Shown: positions 15,619-23,821 of the stretch, piece after piece
Numbering within the stretch: position 1 is the stretch's first letter
Layout of the letters: the number at the start of each line of letters is the position of its first letter
NCBI RefSeq assembly: GCF_009733845.1
Contig: NZ_WNXZ01000012.1
Location: 1-38,034 of the forward strand
Direction of reading: 5' to 3'
DNA from: Pseudactinotalea terrae
GTDB lineage: Bacteria; Actinomycetota; Actinomycetes; Actinomycetales; Beutenbergiaceae
Length of the DNA stretch: 38,034 nucleotides
Program-made: the position numbers and the translations under genes
Notes under the pieces: generated by a model
What the model was told of the DNA's origin: nothing
Seen by the model: only the letters and a program-made list of their open reading frames with translations
The model's database searches: none

Positions 15619-15677
15619 TCACCAGGAGCACGACGCGCGGCGGGAGGCCCGCCGTCGGCGATGAGATGGAGACGCAG

Positions 15678-16208
15678 ATGCGACGCATGAAGACAGCGGC
15701 ACTCGTCCTGGTCCTGGGCTTCGGCCTGGCTGCCTGCGGAAGCGGCGGCGCGGGCGACGAGCCCCCCGACTCGGCCCCTGCCGGGGAGGAGAGCAGCGAC
15801 ATGGCGGAGGAGACCACGGACTCCGCACCGGGCGAGGCGACCATGCTCGGGGTGGCGAGCTCCGACGTCGGCGACATCGTGGTCGACGGCACCGGCATGA
15901 CGCTGTACATGTTCACCCAGGACAGCGAGGGCATGAGTGCCTGCAGCGGCGACTGCCTCGCGGCGTGGCCGCCGTTGGAGGGCGAGCCGAGCGCGGGTGA
16001 GGGCGTCGACGAGTCGTTGCTCGGCAGCATCGAGCGCGACGACGGGTCCACCCAGGCCACGTACGGCGGCTGGCCGTTGTACTACTTCGCGCAGGACGCT
16101 CAGCCCGGCGACCTGACGGGACAGGGCGTCAACGAGGTCTGGTACGCGCTCTCCCCGGCGGGTGAGCCGATCATGGAGGCGGCGCCAGCGGACGCGTCCG
16201 GCTACTGA
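15678..16208 (+). CDS. Secreted COG4315 lipoprotein (Yx(F/W/Y)xxD repeats)
   Basis: The 176-aa protein has a lipoprotein signal (LAAC, C20), an acidic Ser/Pro/Glu linker (about residues 21-55) and two copies of the COG4315 motif: TLYMFTQDSEGMSACSGDC with the following WPPL, and PLYYFAQDAQPGD with a following VNEVWYALSP. The Cys pair in the first copy is probably disulfide-linked. The family is exported and of unknown biochemical role, though it often accompanies ECF systems and redox or copper proteins. ATG 15678 has GGAG seven bases upstream; ATG 15666 and 15687 are alternatives. It is divergent from the sigma operon and carries the same promoter element. Its 3' end overlaps a convergent gene. 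Confidence 0.88.
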   Translation: MRRMKTAALVLVLGFGLAACGSGGAGDEPPDSAPAGEESSDMAEETTDSAPGEATMLGVASSDVGDIVVDGTGMTLYMFTQDSEGMSACSGDCLAAWPPLEGEPSAGEGVDESLLGSIERDDGSTQATYGGWPLYYFAQDAQPGDLTGQGVNEVWYALSPAGEPIMEAAPADASGY

Positions 16209-16719
16209 TGGGCGCTGCTCGGTGCGGGCGACCCGTACCGAGCCGGTCGAGGACGGCGAGGTCGTGGAGGTCGACCTCCCGGTGCGCGTAGCCGCTGCGC
16301 AGGGAACGGAGCCTGGCGGCCGACGCGACGACGACCTCGCGACCGCCGATCGTCCCCACCACGCGATCGGCCGCTGCATGGACGAAGACCTGCTCGCCCG
16401 GTCCCTGCTGCACGCCGTCGCCGTTGCGCTGGATGACCATGGGGTGGACGTCCACGCGTCCGGTGGCCGATGTCAGCTCCACCCGGATCGGTCGCCAGTC
16501 CTCGACGATCGCGTACCCGCGCTCACCCAGCCAGGCCAGCAGCCGTGGTGCGGCCGCAGCGTCGACGAAGACATCGAGATCGCGGTGAGCGCGCGTCTGC
16601 GCACCCGCGAGCGCGTCGACCGCCCAGCCGCCGTTGACCTGATAGGTGAGCCCGGCCTGCTCGAGCCAGTCCACGATCAGGGCGACCTCCTGGGCCGAGG
16701 TGTAGCACGCTGCCTCCAT
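16171..16719 (-). CDS. Nucleotidyltransferase, aminoglycoside/lincosamide ANT-like
   Basis: The 182-aa protein has the minimal nucleotidyltransferase signature NGGWAVDALAGAQTRAHRDLDVFV (GGW start, then the D-x-D metal pair) and a later strand with a third acidic residue (GRVDVHPM). This matches the LinA/ANT(2'')-like domain family. Some members adenylylate antibiotics, many chromosomal ones have unknown substrates, so resistance must not be assumed. It is convergent with, and overlaps by 38 bp, the COG4315 lipoprotein gene. The C-terminal Arg/Pro-rich tail lies in that overlap. Confidence 0.82.
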   Translation of the reverse strand: MEAACYTSAQEVALIVDWLEQAGLTYQVNGGWAVDALAGAQTRAHRDLDVFVDAAAAPRLLAWLGERGYAIVEDWRPIRVELTSATGRVDVHPMVIQRNGDGVQQGPGEQVFVHAAADRVVGTIGGREVVVASAARLRSLRSGYAHREVDLHDLAVLDRLGTGRPHRAAPISSRTRPLAPPP

Positions 16720-16748
16720 CGCGCCATGCTGTCCCTACAGTGGTGCTG

Positions 16749-16970
16749 ATGCCGCACCACACCGACATCGCGATCCGCGACGAGTCCATCCGCCTCGGCC
16801 AGCTCCTCAAGCTGGCCGGCCTCGTCGACGACGGCGGGCTCGCTCGCCTGGTCATCGCGAACGGCGAGGTGAGGGTCGACGGCGAGGTCGAGACCCGCCG
16901 CGGCGCGCAGATCCGTGTGGGTCAGGTCGTGCAGTACGCGGATCAGACGGTGCGCATCACCGCGCAGTAG
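16749..16970 (+). CDS. S4-domain RNA-binding protein (YbcJ/YaaA type)
   Basis: The 73-aa protein is a single S4 domain: SIRLGQLLKLAGLVDDGGLARLVIANGEVRVDGEVETRRGAQIRVGQVV, the alpha-L motif seen in ribosomal protein S4 and small free-standing S4 proteins. It should bind structured RNA; a ribosome-linked role is known only for some relatives. ATG 16749 is used. GTG 16740 is also in frame but lacks a site. No ribosome binding site is evident. TACAGT (16736-16741) at the right distance suggests a leaderless transcript, without a clear -35. Confidence 0.85.
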   Translation: MPHHTDIAIRDESIRLGQLLKLAGLVDDGGLARLVIANGEVRVDGEVETRRGAQIRVGQVVQYADQTVRITAQ

Positions 16971-17047
16971 ACCGAGCGCGACGAGCAACGACTGCCGACC
17001 CGTACCCTCGAGCGCGTGAGCGGGTGGCGGTCCGGAGGGTGCACGAT

Positions 17048-17905
17048 GTGCAGATGAAGTTTCTCTCCATCCAGTCGTCGGTCGCGTACGGGCACGTCGG
17101 CAACTCGGCCGCCATGTTCCCGCTGCAGCGGCTCGGTCACGAGGTGTGGCCGGTGTTCACGGTGGTCTTCTCCAACCACACGGGGTACGGCGCATGGCGC
17201 GGCCCGATGCTGGACCCCGATGACGTGCGCGGCATCGTCACCGGGATCGAGGAGCGGGGCGCGCTCGGTGAGGTCGGCGCGGTGCTCTCGGGCTACCTCG
17301 GCGGCGAGGGCATCGTGGACGTGGTGGTCGACGCCGTGCAGCGGGTCAAGGCCGCCAACCCTGCCGCGACCTACACCTGCGACCCGGTGATGGGGAACGC
17401 GAAGTCCGGCTGCTTCGTGGCCGACTCGATCCCGCCGCTGATCCGGGAGCGCGTGATCCCGGTGGCCGACATCATCACGCCCAACCAGTTCGAGCTCGGG
17501 TTCCTCACCCGCACCGAGCCCGGCTCGCTGGAGTCCACGCTCGCGTCGGTGGACATCGCCCGCGACATGGGGCCGCGGACCGTGCTGGTGACCAGCGTCG
17601 AACGGCCCGACCGACCCGAGGGCACGATCGAGATGCTCGCCGTCGACGACGAGGGCGCCTGGATCGTGCAGACGCCCTACCTGCCGTTCAAGGCGAACGG
17701 CTCGGGTGACGTGACGAGCGCGTTGTTCACCGCGCACTACCGCACGAGCGGCTCCGCCGCGCAGGCACTGGCCGCTACGGCGTCGAGCGTGTTCGATCTG
17801 CTGACCAACACGCTCGACTCCGGTGAGCGCGAGCTGCAGCTGGTGGAGTCGCAGGAGGCGTACGCGCACCCGCGGATGCAGTTCGAGGTGCACCAGGTCC
17901 GCTGA
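17048..17905 (+). CDS. pdxY: Pyridoxal kinase PdxY
   Basis: The 285-aa cytoplasmic kinase phosphorylates pyridoxal (and related vitamers) for vitamin B6 salvage. The N-terminus has SIQSSVAYGHVGNSAAMFPLQRLG, the PdxY/PdxK signature. YTCDPVMGN marks the magnesium/ATP region, TPNQFEL is next, and FKANGSGDVTSALF holds the anion-hole GSGD with the catalytic Asp. Length is normal for PdxY. GTG 17048 is chosen because GGAGGG lies eight bases before it; the ATG at 17054 (MKFLSIQ) is an alternative two codons in. A broken second copy of the 3' half occurs at 24530-24846 and 26823-26851. Confidence 0.94.
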   Translation: MQMKFLSIQSSVAYGHVGNSAAMFPLQRLGHEVWPVFTVVFSNHTGYGAWRGPMLDPDDVRGIVTGIEERGALGEVGAVLSGYLGGEGIVDVVVDAVQRVKAANPAATYTCDPVMGNAKSGCFVADSIPPLIRERVIPVADIITPNQFELGFLTRTEPGSLESTLASVDIARDMGPRTVLVTSVERPDRPEGTIEMLAVDDEGAWIVQTPYLPFKANGSGDVTSALFTAHYRTSGSAAQALAATASSVFDLLTNTLDSGERELQLVESQEAYAHPRMQFEVHQVR

Positions 17906-17953
17906 CGCGGCTCAGCTCGCCGTGGCGTCGGGTCGTGTCGTAGCGTCGGTGGG

Positions 17954-18814
17954 ATGTCACCGACCTTCGTGCTGGTCCATGGGGCCTTCGCCAACTCGTT
18001 CTCCTTCGCTCCGCTGCAGGCTGAGCTGGCGATGCTGGGGCATCGCTCGCTCGCCGTCGATCTGCCCGGCCACGGCTTCGAGGCGACGTTCTCGACGGCG
18101 TACCAGTCGCCTCAGGACCTGACGCGCCTCGCGGGTGAGCCCGGCGCGATCGCCGGCGTCACCCTCGCCGACAACGCCGCCCGGGTGATCGAGGTGCTCG
18201 AGCGCGTACGTGAGCACGGCCCGACGATCCTGGTGGCGCACAGTCGTGGCGGTGCTGCGATCACCGCCGTGGGCAACACCCGACCTGACCTGGTGGACCG
18301 GCTCGTGTACGTCTCGGCGTGGGCGCCGGTCGATCTCGAGGTGGGCGCGTACTACGCCGAACCGGAGATGGCCTCGGTCGAGGTCGCGGGAATCGCTGGT
18401 GCGATGATCGGCAACCCGGCGGAGCTCGGGCTGCTGCGCAGCAACTTCCGCACCGCTGACCCGGTCACCCTCGCCGCGTACCAGGCGGCGTTCCTCGCCG
18501 ATGGCACGGAGTCGGAGTTCCTCACCTTCCTCAACTCCTTCCAGCCGGACGAGAGCCTCGACGGCGGCGGCCCGGACGACCGGGCCCGCGCCGACACCTG
18601 GGGCACGATCCCGCGAACCTACGTGCGGCTCAGCGAGGACGCGAGCATCCCGGTGGCCATGCAGGACCGGATGATCCGCGAGGGTGATGCCCTCACACCG
18701 GACAACCGCTACGACGTGCGCACCCTGACCTCGAGCCACCTCAGCTGGCTGGTCCGGCCCAGGCCGGCCGCGGAGCTGCTCGGCAGCCTGGCGTCGGGGG
18801 CGTCATGGGCATGA
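17954..18814 (+). CDS. Alpha/beta hydrolase
   Basis: The 286-aa protein has the alpha/beta-hydrolase fold: an oxyanion loop HGAFANS near residue 9, the nucleophile elbow AHSRGG (S97), an acidic residue after strand 7 (YVRLSEDASIP) and a C-terminal His (about H262, TSSHLSW). This is close to the EstA/salicylate-esterase-like group of small esterases. The substrate is unknown. There is no signal, so it is cytoplasmic. It overlaps the downstream kinase gene by 10 bp, which makes the two one transcript. Confidence 0.88.
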   Translation: MSPTFVLVHGAFANSFSFAPLQAELAMLGHRSLAVDLPGHGFEATFSTAYQSPQDLTRLAGEPGAIAGVTLADNAARVIEVLERVREHGPTILVAHSRGGAAITAVGNTRPDLVDRLVYVSAWAPVDLEVGAYYAEPEMASVEVAGIAGAMIGNPAELGLLRSNFRTADPVTLAAYQAAFLADGTESEFLTFLNSFQPDESLDGGGPDDRARADTWGTIPRTYVRLSEDASIPVAMQDRMIREGDALTPDNRYDVRTLTSSHLSWLVRPRPAAELLGSLASGASWA

Positions 18815-19350
18815 TCGTGGTGACCGGCATCCAGGCCGCGGGCAAGTCGACGATCGCGCAGGCGCTGGCCGAGCGGCTGGAGCGGTCTGTGCACGTGCGT
18901 GGCGACGCCTTCCGACGCATGATCGTCAGCGGCAGAGAGGAGATGGGCCCGGCCGAGCCCTCCGCCGAGGCGGTGCGCCAGCTCGAGCTGCGGTACCGGC
19001 TGGCGGCCGGCGTGGCCGACGGCTACGCCGACGCAGGCTTCGACGTCGTGCTCCAGGACATCATCCTCGGGCCCTACTTGCGCCAGCTGGTGGCGACCAT
19101 CAGGACCAGGCCGCTGGCCGTCGTCGTGCTCGCGCCCGATCCCGAAGCGGTACGCCGACGCGACGCCGACCGCCAGGCCGCGCGGGGCAAGGTCGCCTAC
19201 CGGCCGGGCGAGGACTCGATCGACGACCTCGACCGCTACCTGCGCGAGCAGACGCCCCGGATCGGGCTGTGGCTCGACACATCCGGGCAGACCGTCGAGC
19301 AGGCCGTCACCGAGATCCTCGACCGGGTCTGGGACGAGGGACTCGTCTAG
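18805..19350 (+). CDS. P-loop kinase (AAA_33 / chloramphenicol-phosphotransferase-like)
   Basis: The 181-aa protein starts with a Walker A loop GIQAAGKST (residues 8-16), followed by VHVRGDAFRRM, where the Asp is at the usual substrate/base position, and a C-terminal RDADRQAARGK lid-like segment. It belongs to the small-molecule kinase group with gluconate, shikimate and chloramphenicol phosphotransferases. The substrate cannot be decided. Two ATG codons (18805 and 18811) are possible. The gene overlaps the upstream hydrolase and is convergent with the XRE regulator. Confidence 0.85.
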   Translation: MGMIVVTGIQAAGKSTIAQALAERLERSVHVRGDAFRRMIVSGREEMGPAEPSAEAVRQLELRYRLAAGVADGYADAGFDVVLQDIILGPYLRQLVATIRTRPLAVVVLAPDPEAVRRRDADRQAARGKVAYRPGEDSIDDLDRYLREQTPRIGLWLDTSGQTVEQAVTEILDRVWDEGLV

Positions 19351-19361
19351 CGCTGCGTCGT

Positions 19362-20198
19362 TCAGCTCGCGGACGCCCCCACGACGCCGAGGAGCTGCAG
19401 CTTCTCGTAGCTCTCGCTGCCCGGCACAGCGGTGTAGACCAGCAACGAGTGCCCCTGCTCGGGATCGAGGAGGATCTGACAGCTCACCTCGATCTGCCCG
19501 ACGGCGGGATGGAGGAATCTCTTGACCTCGCGCGGGCGGATGCCCACCTCGTGCCGTGCCCACACCGCACGGAACTCCTCGCTCTGCTGGGTGAGCAGAT
19601 CGGCCAGCTGCGCCGCCCAGGAGGAGGGGCCGCGCAGCGCGAGCACGCCACGCAGGCCGGAGGCATACAGGCGCGAGTAGAAGTCATGGTCCTCGGGCGG
19701 GTGGCGGTCACGCACCGCTGGGTCCGTGAACCACCGGTAACCGATGCTGCGCGAGGGGCCGGTATGAGCGGTCAGGTCGCCGACGAGCGCGATGCCGAGC
19801 GGGGTCTGCCGCAGCGTCTCGCCCAGCTCGGTGACGATCTCCGCCGGGGTGTCGATGAGCCGGTCGAAGATCCTCAGCATCCCTGGGCTGACGTGGTCGC
19901 TGGCGGGACCCATCACCGGCGGCTGGTGGCCGGCCAGGCGGAACAGGTGGTCACGCTCGGCCCGCGACAGGTGCAGACCCTGGGCGATCGCGGCGATCAT
20001 CTGCTCGGACGGTTGCGGGCCGCGCTCACGCTCCAGCCGCGCGTAGTAGTCGGCCGACATGTGGCACAGCGCTGCGACCTCCTCGCGTCGCAGGCCGCTC
20101 GTGCGGCGGCGACGACCCCGCGGAAGGCCCACGTCCTCCGGCTGCAGCACCTCGCGGCGGGTGCGGAGGAACTCGGCGAGCCCACCTCGATCGATCAT
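19362..20198 (-). CDS. XRE-family regulator with MmyB-like ligand-binding domain
   Basis: The 278-aa protein has an N-terminal helix-turn-helix (residues about 10-75: LAEFLRTRREVLQPEDVGLP and LRREEVAALCHMSADYYARLERERGPQPS) and a C-terminal MmyB-like/MltR PAS-type domain beginning VSPGMLRIFDRLIDTPAEI. Regulators of this type usually sit divergent from a short-chain dehydrogenase gene, exactly as here. They are thought to bind a small ligand, reported as fatty acids for some. ATG 20198 matches the family start; the open frame upstream to 20336 crosses the neighbouring gene's start and is not used. Candidate operators are at 20223-20302. Confidence 0.92.
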   Translation of the reverse strand: MIDRGGLAEFLRTRREVLQPEDVGLPRGRRRRTSGLRREEVAALCHMSADYYARLERERGPQPSEQMIAAIAQGLHLSRAERDHLFRLAGHQPPVMGPASDHVSPGMLRIFDRLIDTPAEIVTELGETLRQTPLGIALVGDLTAHTGPSRSIGYRWFTDPAVRDRHPPEDHDFYSRLYASGLRGVLALRGPSSWAAQLADLLTQQSEEFRAVWARHEVGIRPREVKRFLHPAVGQIEVSCQILLDPEQGHSLLVYTAVPGSESYEKLQLLGVVGASAS

Positions 20199-20222
20199 GC
20201 TGGCATCTTGCCTGGCGCCGGG

Positions 20223-20302
20223 GTGGCTCAGCCACGGATCGTCAGGCCGTGGATACCGCGGCCGGTGTCGGAGAGGCTCAAGGGCGAGCACCGGTCCCGG
20301 TG
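20223..20302. promoter_or_regulatory. Two dyads in the XRE/SDR divergent promoter
   Basis: GTGGCTCAGCCAC (20223-20235, 5-bp arms, 3-base centre) and CACCGGTCCCGGTG (20289-20302, 6-bp arms) lie between the divergent starts (20198 and 20330). They are different sequences, so not both need bind the XRE protein. Confidence 0.4.
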
Positions 20303-20329
20303 CACCGAGCGTTCTAGCCAGGAGAACAG

Positions 20330-21268
20330 ATGCCACGTCGCCACGACATCGAGATACCCGACCTGTCCGGCCGCCGGGCGGTGGTCACCGGCGCCAGCGA
20401 CGGCATCGGGCTGGAGATCGCCACACGACTGGCGGCAGCGGGCGCCGAGGTCGTCATGCCGGTCCGCAACCGGACCAAGGGGGAGGCAGCGCTCGCCCGG
20501 ATCCGGGACGAGCATCCAACGGCGAGGCTCGCGCTCGAACAGCTCGACCTGTCCTCGCTCGCCTCGGTGACCGCGCTGGGCGAGACCCTGCGGCGGCAGG
20601 GCCGGCCGATCCACCTCCTGATCAACAACGCGGGGGTGATGACGCCGCCCGACCGGCAGCGGACCGCCGACGGTTTCGAGCTGCAGCTGGGCACCAACCA
20701 CCTCGGCCACGTGGCGCTCACGGCGCGCCTGCTCCCGCTACTGATCGAGGGCCGCGCCCGCGTCGTCTCCCAGACGAGCATTGCGGCGCGCAGCGGTGCC
20801 ATCAACTGGGAGGACCTGGGCTGGGAGCGCGACTACGACGGGATGCGCGCCTACCGGCAGTCGAAGATCGCCTGCGGGCTGTTCGGCCTCGAGCTCAGTC
20901 GGCGCAGCAACGCGGCCGGCTGGGGGATCAGCAGCGCGATCTCCCATCCCGGCGTGGCGCCGACCAGCCTGCTCGCTGCCCGCTCCGAGATGGGTCGGAC
21001 CGACGACACCGGGAGCGTGCGGCTGATCCGTTGGCTCTCGACGAGGGGGGTCATCGCCGGGACGGTGCAGAGCGCGGCGCTGCCTGCCCTGATGGCGGCG
21101 ACGTCTCCTGAGGCGAAGGACGGCGGCTTCTACGGTCCGCAAGGGCTCGGGAACATGGGCGGACGCCCCGGCGAGCAGAGCCTCTGGCGCCCGTTGCGCA
21201 GCACCGAGGATGCGGCGCGGCTCTGGGCGTTGTCCGAGGAGCTCACGGGTGTGAGCTTCGCTCGCTAG
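20330..21268 (+). CDS. Short-chain dehydrogenase/reductase (XRE-linked)
   Basis: The 312-aa oxidoreductase has the NAD(P) loop TGASDGIG near residue 20, the NNAG motif (LLINNAGVM), a catalytic Ser in QTSIAA and the Y-x3-K motif YRQSK. The extended C-terminal part is typical of the retinol-dehydrogenase-like SDRs. An Arg after the second strand (PVRNRTK) suggests NADP use. AGGAG lies seven bases before the ATG. It is divergent from the MmyB-type regulator, which is its likely controller. The substrate is unknown. Confidence 0.9.
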   Translation: MPRRHDIEIPDLSGRRAVVTGASDGIGLEIATRLAAAGAEVVMPVRNRTKGEAALARIRDEHPTARLALEQLDLSSLASVTALGETLRRQGRPIHLLINNAGVMTPPDRQRTADGFELQLGTNHLGHVALTARLLPLLIEGRARVVSQTSIAARSGAINWEDLGWERDYDGMRAYRQSKIACGLFGLELSRRSNAAGWGISSAISHPGVAPTSLLAARSEMGRTDDTGSVRLIRWLSTRGVIAGTVQSAALPALMAATSPEAKDGGFYGPQGLGNMGGRPGEQSLWRPLRSTEDAARLWALSEELTGVSFAR

Positions 21269-21357
21269 CTGCGCCCCGACCTCACATCGGCGCCCAGGCC
21301 AGCGTCTGCTCCTGTGGTGGCGCATCCGCGTCGCCGACCCCAGACGCAGGAGAAGTT

Positions 21358-22080
21358 GTGAGCACAGCACTGATCACCGGTGGGAACCGCGGGCTCGGCC
21401 GCGCCGTCGCGGAGGCTCTGGCCTCCCGTGGCACCAGGGTCGTCATCGCCGCCCGCGACGCCCAGGCGGGCGCGGCCGCCGCCGCACAGATCGGGGGTGC
21501 CACGATGTCCGTGCAGCTCGACGTCACCGACCCGGCATCGGTGCGTTCGGCCGCCGCCTGGCTCGAGGAGGCAGTGGGCGGCATCGACGTGCTGATCAAC
21601 AACGCCGGTGTGCTGCCCGAGGGAAGCGCCGAGGTCGGAGAGGTGGTCGACCTCGAGCTCTTCGAGCAGACCTACGCGACGAACCTCCTGGGTGTCGTCT
21701 CGGTGACGCAGGCGTTCCTGCCGCAGCTGCGCAGATCTGCGGGTGGGCGCATCGTCAACGTCTCCTCGACGATGGGCTCGATCGCGGACCAGACCAACCC
21801 CGCGTCCCCGTACTACGGCACCGTCGTTCCGGCCTACCAGAGCTCGAAGGCGGCCCTCAACAGCGTGACGATCTCGCTGGCCAAGGCGCTCGCCAGCACG
21901 CCGATCAAGGTCACGTCGGTCTGCCCCGGATTCGTGCAGACCGACCTCACACCGATCAGTCGCGAGCAAGCGCCGCTCACCGCGTCGCAGGGGGCCGCGG
22001 TCGTCGTGGAAGCCGGCATGCTGCCCGACGACGCGGCGAGCGGCACGTTCATCGACAGCAGCGGCGTCGTCGCCTGGTAG
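21358..22080 (+). CDS. Short-chain dehydrogenase/reductase (classical)
   Basis: This classical 240-aa SDR has TGGNRGLG (7-14), Asp in QLDVTD, NNAG (81-84), catalytic S136/S137 and Y160-x3-K164. It resembles carbonyl reductases of plant or bacterial type, with an insertion around residues 139-158 just before the catalytic Tyr. GTG 21358 has AGGAG eight bases upstream. It follows the other SDR by 89 bp, in the same direction, with a possible alternative hairpin over its ribosome binding site (21302-21352). The two enzymes may be co-transcribed. Confidence 0.9.
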   Translation: MSTALITGGNRGLGRAVAEALASRGTRVVIAARDAQAGAAAAAQIGGATMSVQLDVTDPASVRSAAAWLEEAVGGIDVLINNAGVLPEGSAEVGEVVDLELFEQTYATNLLGVVSVTQAFLPQLRRSAGGRIVNVSSTMGSIADQTNPASPYYGTVVPAYQSSKAALNSVTISLAKALASTPIKVTSVCPGFVQTDLTPISREQAPLTASQGAAVVVEAGMLPDDAASGTFIDSSGVVAW

Positions 22081-22158
22081 CCGCTCGCACCCCGCCCGGC
22101 GGGCTCGGCGCGGCCGGCTCGAGGGCGACACCCGGGGAGGTGTGTTAGGACGGAAGGC

Positions 22159-23217
22159 ATGGATCTCTGGCCAGTTCTCAGATGGATCATCGCGGTCGCG
22201 GCCTCGGCCGGCGCGATGGTGCTCGTGCTGCTCGTCATCAACATCGTCGCCAGCCGGATCGGTCGCCGGCTGCCCTGGGTCCTGGCAGCGTGGCGTCAGG
22301 TGCGGCGCCCGCTCGGGGCGCTGGCGCTGTCGGTGGCGCTGCGGATCGCGTTCGCGGCGACAGCGGAGCCGGGGTCGTTCCGCGACCTCGGGCTGCACGT
22401 GCTGCTGATCGCCATCATCGTCTCGGCGGTGTGGCTCGCGGCCACCGTGGTGCTGGCGTGGCTCGAGCACGCGCGGACGCGCGTGACGAGCCGGATGAAG
22501 GACGATCGCGCACAGCGACGTGCGCAGACGCAGATGCGGCTGATCGGGCGGGTCGTCGGAGCGGTCTTCGTGGTCGTCGGAGCAGCCCTGGTGCTGCTCA
22601 CCTTCCCCGGCGTCGAGCGGATCGGCGCCACGATCCTCGCCTCGGCCGGTTTGCTCTCGGTGGTGATCGGCGTCGCGGCGCAGTCGACCCTGGGCAACCT
22701 GTTCGCGGGTATCCAGCTCGCGTTCACCGATGCCATCCGGATCGGCGACATCGTGGAGGTGGACGGCACCTGGAGCACGATCGAGGACATCACCCTGTCC
22801 TATGTGGTGGTGAGCATCTGGGACGAGCGGCACAAGGTGCTGCCCTCCACCTACTTCACCACCACGCCGTTCATCAACTGGAGCCGCACCGGCAACACGG
22901 TGACCGGCACCATCCTCTTCTCGCTCGACTGGCGGGTGGACCTGGCACGGATGCGGGAAGCGTTCGAGAGGATCGTCGACGACAGCGGGCTGTGGGACGG
23001 CCGCTCCCGCTCGATCCTGGTCACCGACTCCGCCGGCGAGCGGCTCACGGTACGCGCCCTGGTGACCTCACGGAACACTGACGACGACTGGACGCTGCGC
23101 TGCCTGGTGCGCGAGCAGCTCGCCACCTGGTTGCGCGAGCACAACCCCGAGGCGCTGCCGCTGCAGCGGGTCGCCGTCAGCGATCTGGCCGGTGCAGCGG
23201 GGCTGTCGGCTCAGTAG
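22159..23217 (+). CDS. MscS-family mechanosensitive channel
   Basis: The 352-aa membrane protein has about four hydrophobic segments. The last is the pore-lining TM3-like helix (GATILASAGLLSVVIGVAAQSTLGNLFAGIQLAF), followed by the beta domain (RIGDIVEVDGTWSTIEDITL) and the C-terminal cytoplasmic domain. MscS channels relieve turgor after osmotic downshock. Length is in the range of small MscS homologues. ATG 22159 follows GGACGGAAGG. The end overlaps the convergent toxin gene by 7 bp. Confidence 0.93.
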   Translation: MDLWPVLRWIIAVAASAGAMVLVLLVINIVASRIGRRLPWVLAAWRQVRRPLGALALSVALRIAFAATAEPGSFRDLGLHVLLIAIIVSAVWLAATVVLAWLEHARTRVTSRMKDDRAQRRAQTQMRLIGRVVGAVFVVVGAALVLLTFPGVERIGATILASAGLLSVVIGVAAQSTLGNLFAGIQLAFTDAIRIGDIVEVDGTWSTIEDITLSYVVVSIWDERHKVLPSTYFTTTPFINWSRTGNTVTGTILFSLDWRVDLARMREAFERIVDDSGLWDGRSRSILVTDSAGERLTVRALVTSRNTDDDWTLRCLVREQLATWLREHNPEALPLQRVAVSDLAGAAGLSAQ

Positions 23218-23465
23218 TGGTAGCGCGCCTGCAGGATGACGAGGTCTTCGTTGATCACGAGGTAGACCAGCCGGTGCTCGTCGGTGATGCGCCGCGACCA
23301 CGAGCCCTGCGCCCCGTACTTCAGCTGCTCGGGCTTGCCGATCCCGGAGAACGGCTCACGGAGGCAGGCGTCGATGAGCGTGTTGATGCGCTTGAGGATC
23401 TTCCGGTCGGCCGTCTGCCAGTGCTTGTAGTCTTCCCACGCCGACTCGTCCCAGACCAGGCGCAC
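23211..23465 (-). CDS. yoeB: YoeB-type toxin (ribosome-dependent mRNA interferase)
   Basis: The 84-aa toxin has the YoeB fold and the same length as E. coli YoeB. Expected catalytic residues are present: E46 (KPEQLK), an Arg in WSRRI and the terminal H83-Y84 (ARYHY). It cleaves mRNA at the ribosomal A site in studied relatives. The GTG start directly follows the YefM stop (TGA-GTG, no gap), giving coupled translation under antitoxin control. It is convergent with mscS and overlaps its stop. Confidence 0.95.
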   Translation of the reverse strand: MRLVWDESAWEDYKHWQTADRKILKRINTLIDACLREPFSGIGKPEQLKYGAQGSWSRRITDEHRLVYLVINEDLVILQARYHY

Positions 23466-23726
23466 TCAGGTGTCCGCGTCAGCACGATCGAGGTTGTGGA
23501 GCTCCGCCTTCCCTGCGCGGGCGCGATCGTAGGCATCGAGCAGTCGGCGGGCGTTGGCTGGCGAGCGAAACAGGTACGCGGTTTCCTGCCACGCGGCGTA
23601 CTCGTCGGCGGGCATGAGGACGGCGTTGCCCTTGCGGGAGACGATCTCGACAGCCTCGCGGTCCTCGTTCACGCGCTCGATGAGCGGGAACAGGGTTTTG
23701 CGCGCCTCGCTTGCACTGATGGACAT
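23466..23726 (-). CDS. yefM: YefM-type antitoxin
   Basis: The 86-aa antitoxin has the Phd/YefM N-terminal domain (MSISASEARKTLFPLIERVNEDREAVEIVSRKGNAVLM) that binds DNA as a dimer. The C-terminal helix (SPANARRLLDAYDRARAGKAELH) should wrap the toxin. GGAGAGG precedes the ATG at eight bases. The operator at 23750-23776 lies upstream. As in other YefM-YoeB pairs, the complex probably represses its own operon. Confidence 0.95.
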   Translation of the reverse strand: MSISASEARKTLFPLIERVNEDREAVEIVSRKGNAVLMPADEYAAWQETAYLFRSPANARRLLDAYDRARAGKAELHNLDRADADT

Positions 23727-23749
23727 GCCGCGGACCTCTCCGATCGGCC

Positions 23750-23776
23750 GAGTGGTACCACATCACTGTACCACTC
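23750..23776. promoter_or_regulatory. YefM-YoeB operator: GAGTGGTAC-N9-GTACCACTC
   Basis: Perfect 9-bp inverted arms with a 9-base spacer lie 24 bp upstream of the yefM ATG. The arm also contains the 10-bp palindrome GTGGTACCAC. Studied YefM operators have paired palindromes with a TGTACA-like core; the GTAC core here fits. Confidence 0.7.
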
Positions 23777-23821
23777 ACCCACGCCAGCATCGGACGGGTC
23801 CCGGCCCGGCGAGAAAGTTCG

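Noticed and set aside
16171-16719. Calling the nucleotidyltransferase a drug-resistance gene
   Set aside because: The fold supports nucleotidyl transfer, but chromosomal family members commonly have unknown substrates.
21265-22833. Minus-strand 522-codon open frame opposite the second SDR and mscS
   Set aside because: Low-complexity translated sequence without motifs, while the plus strand codes for clear SDR and MscS proteins.
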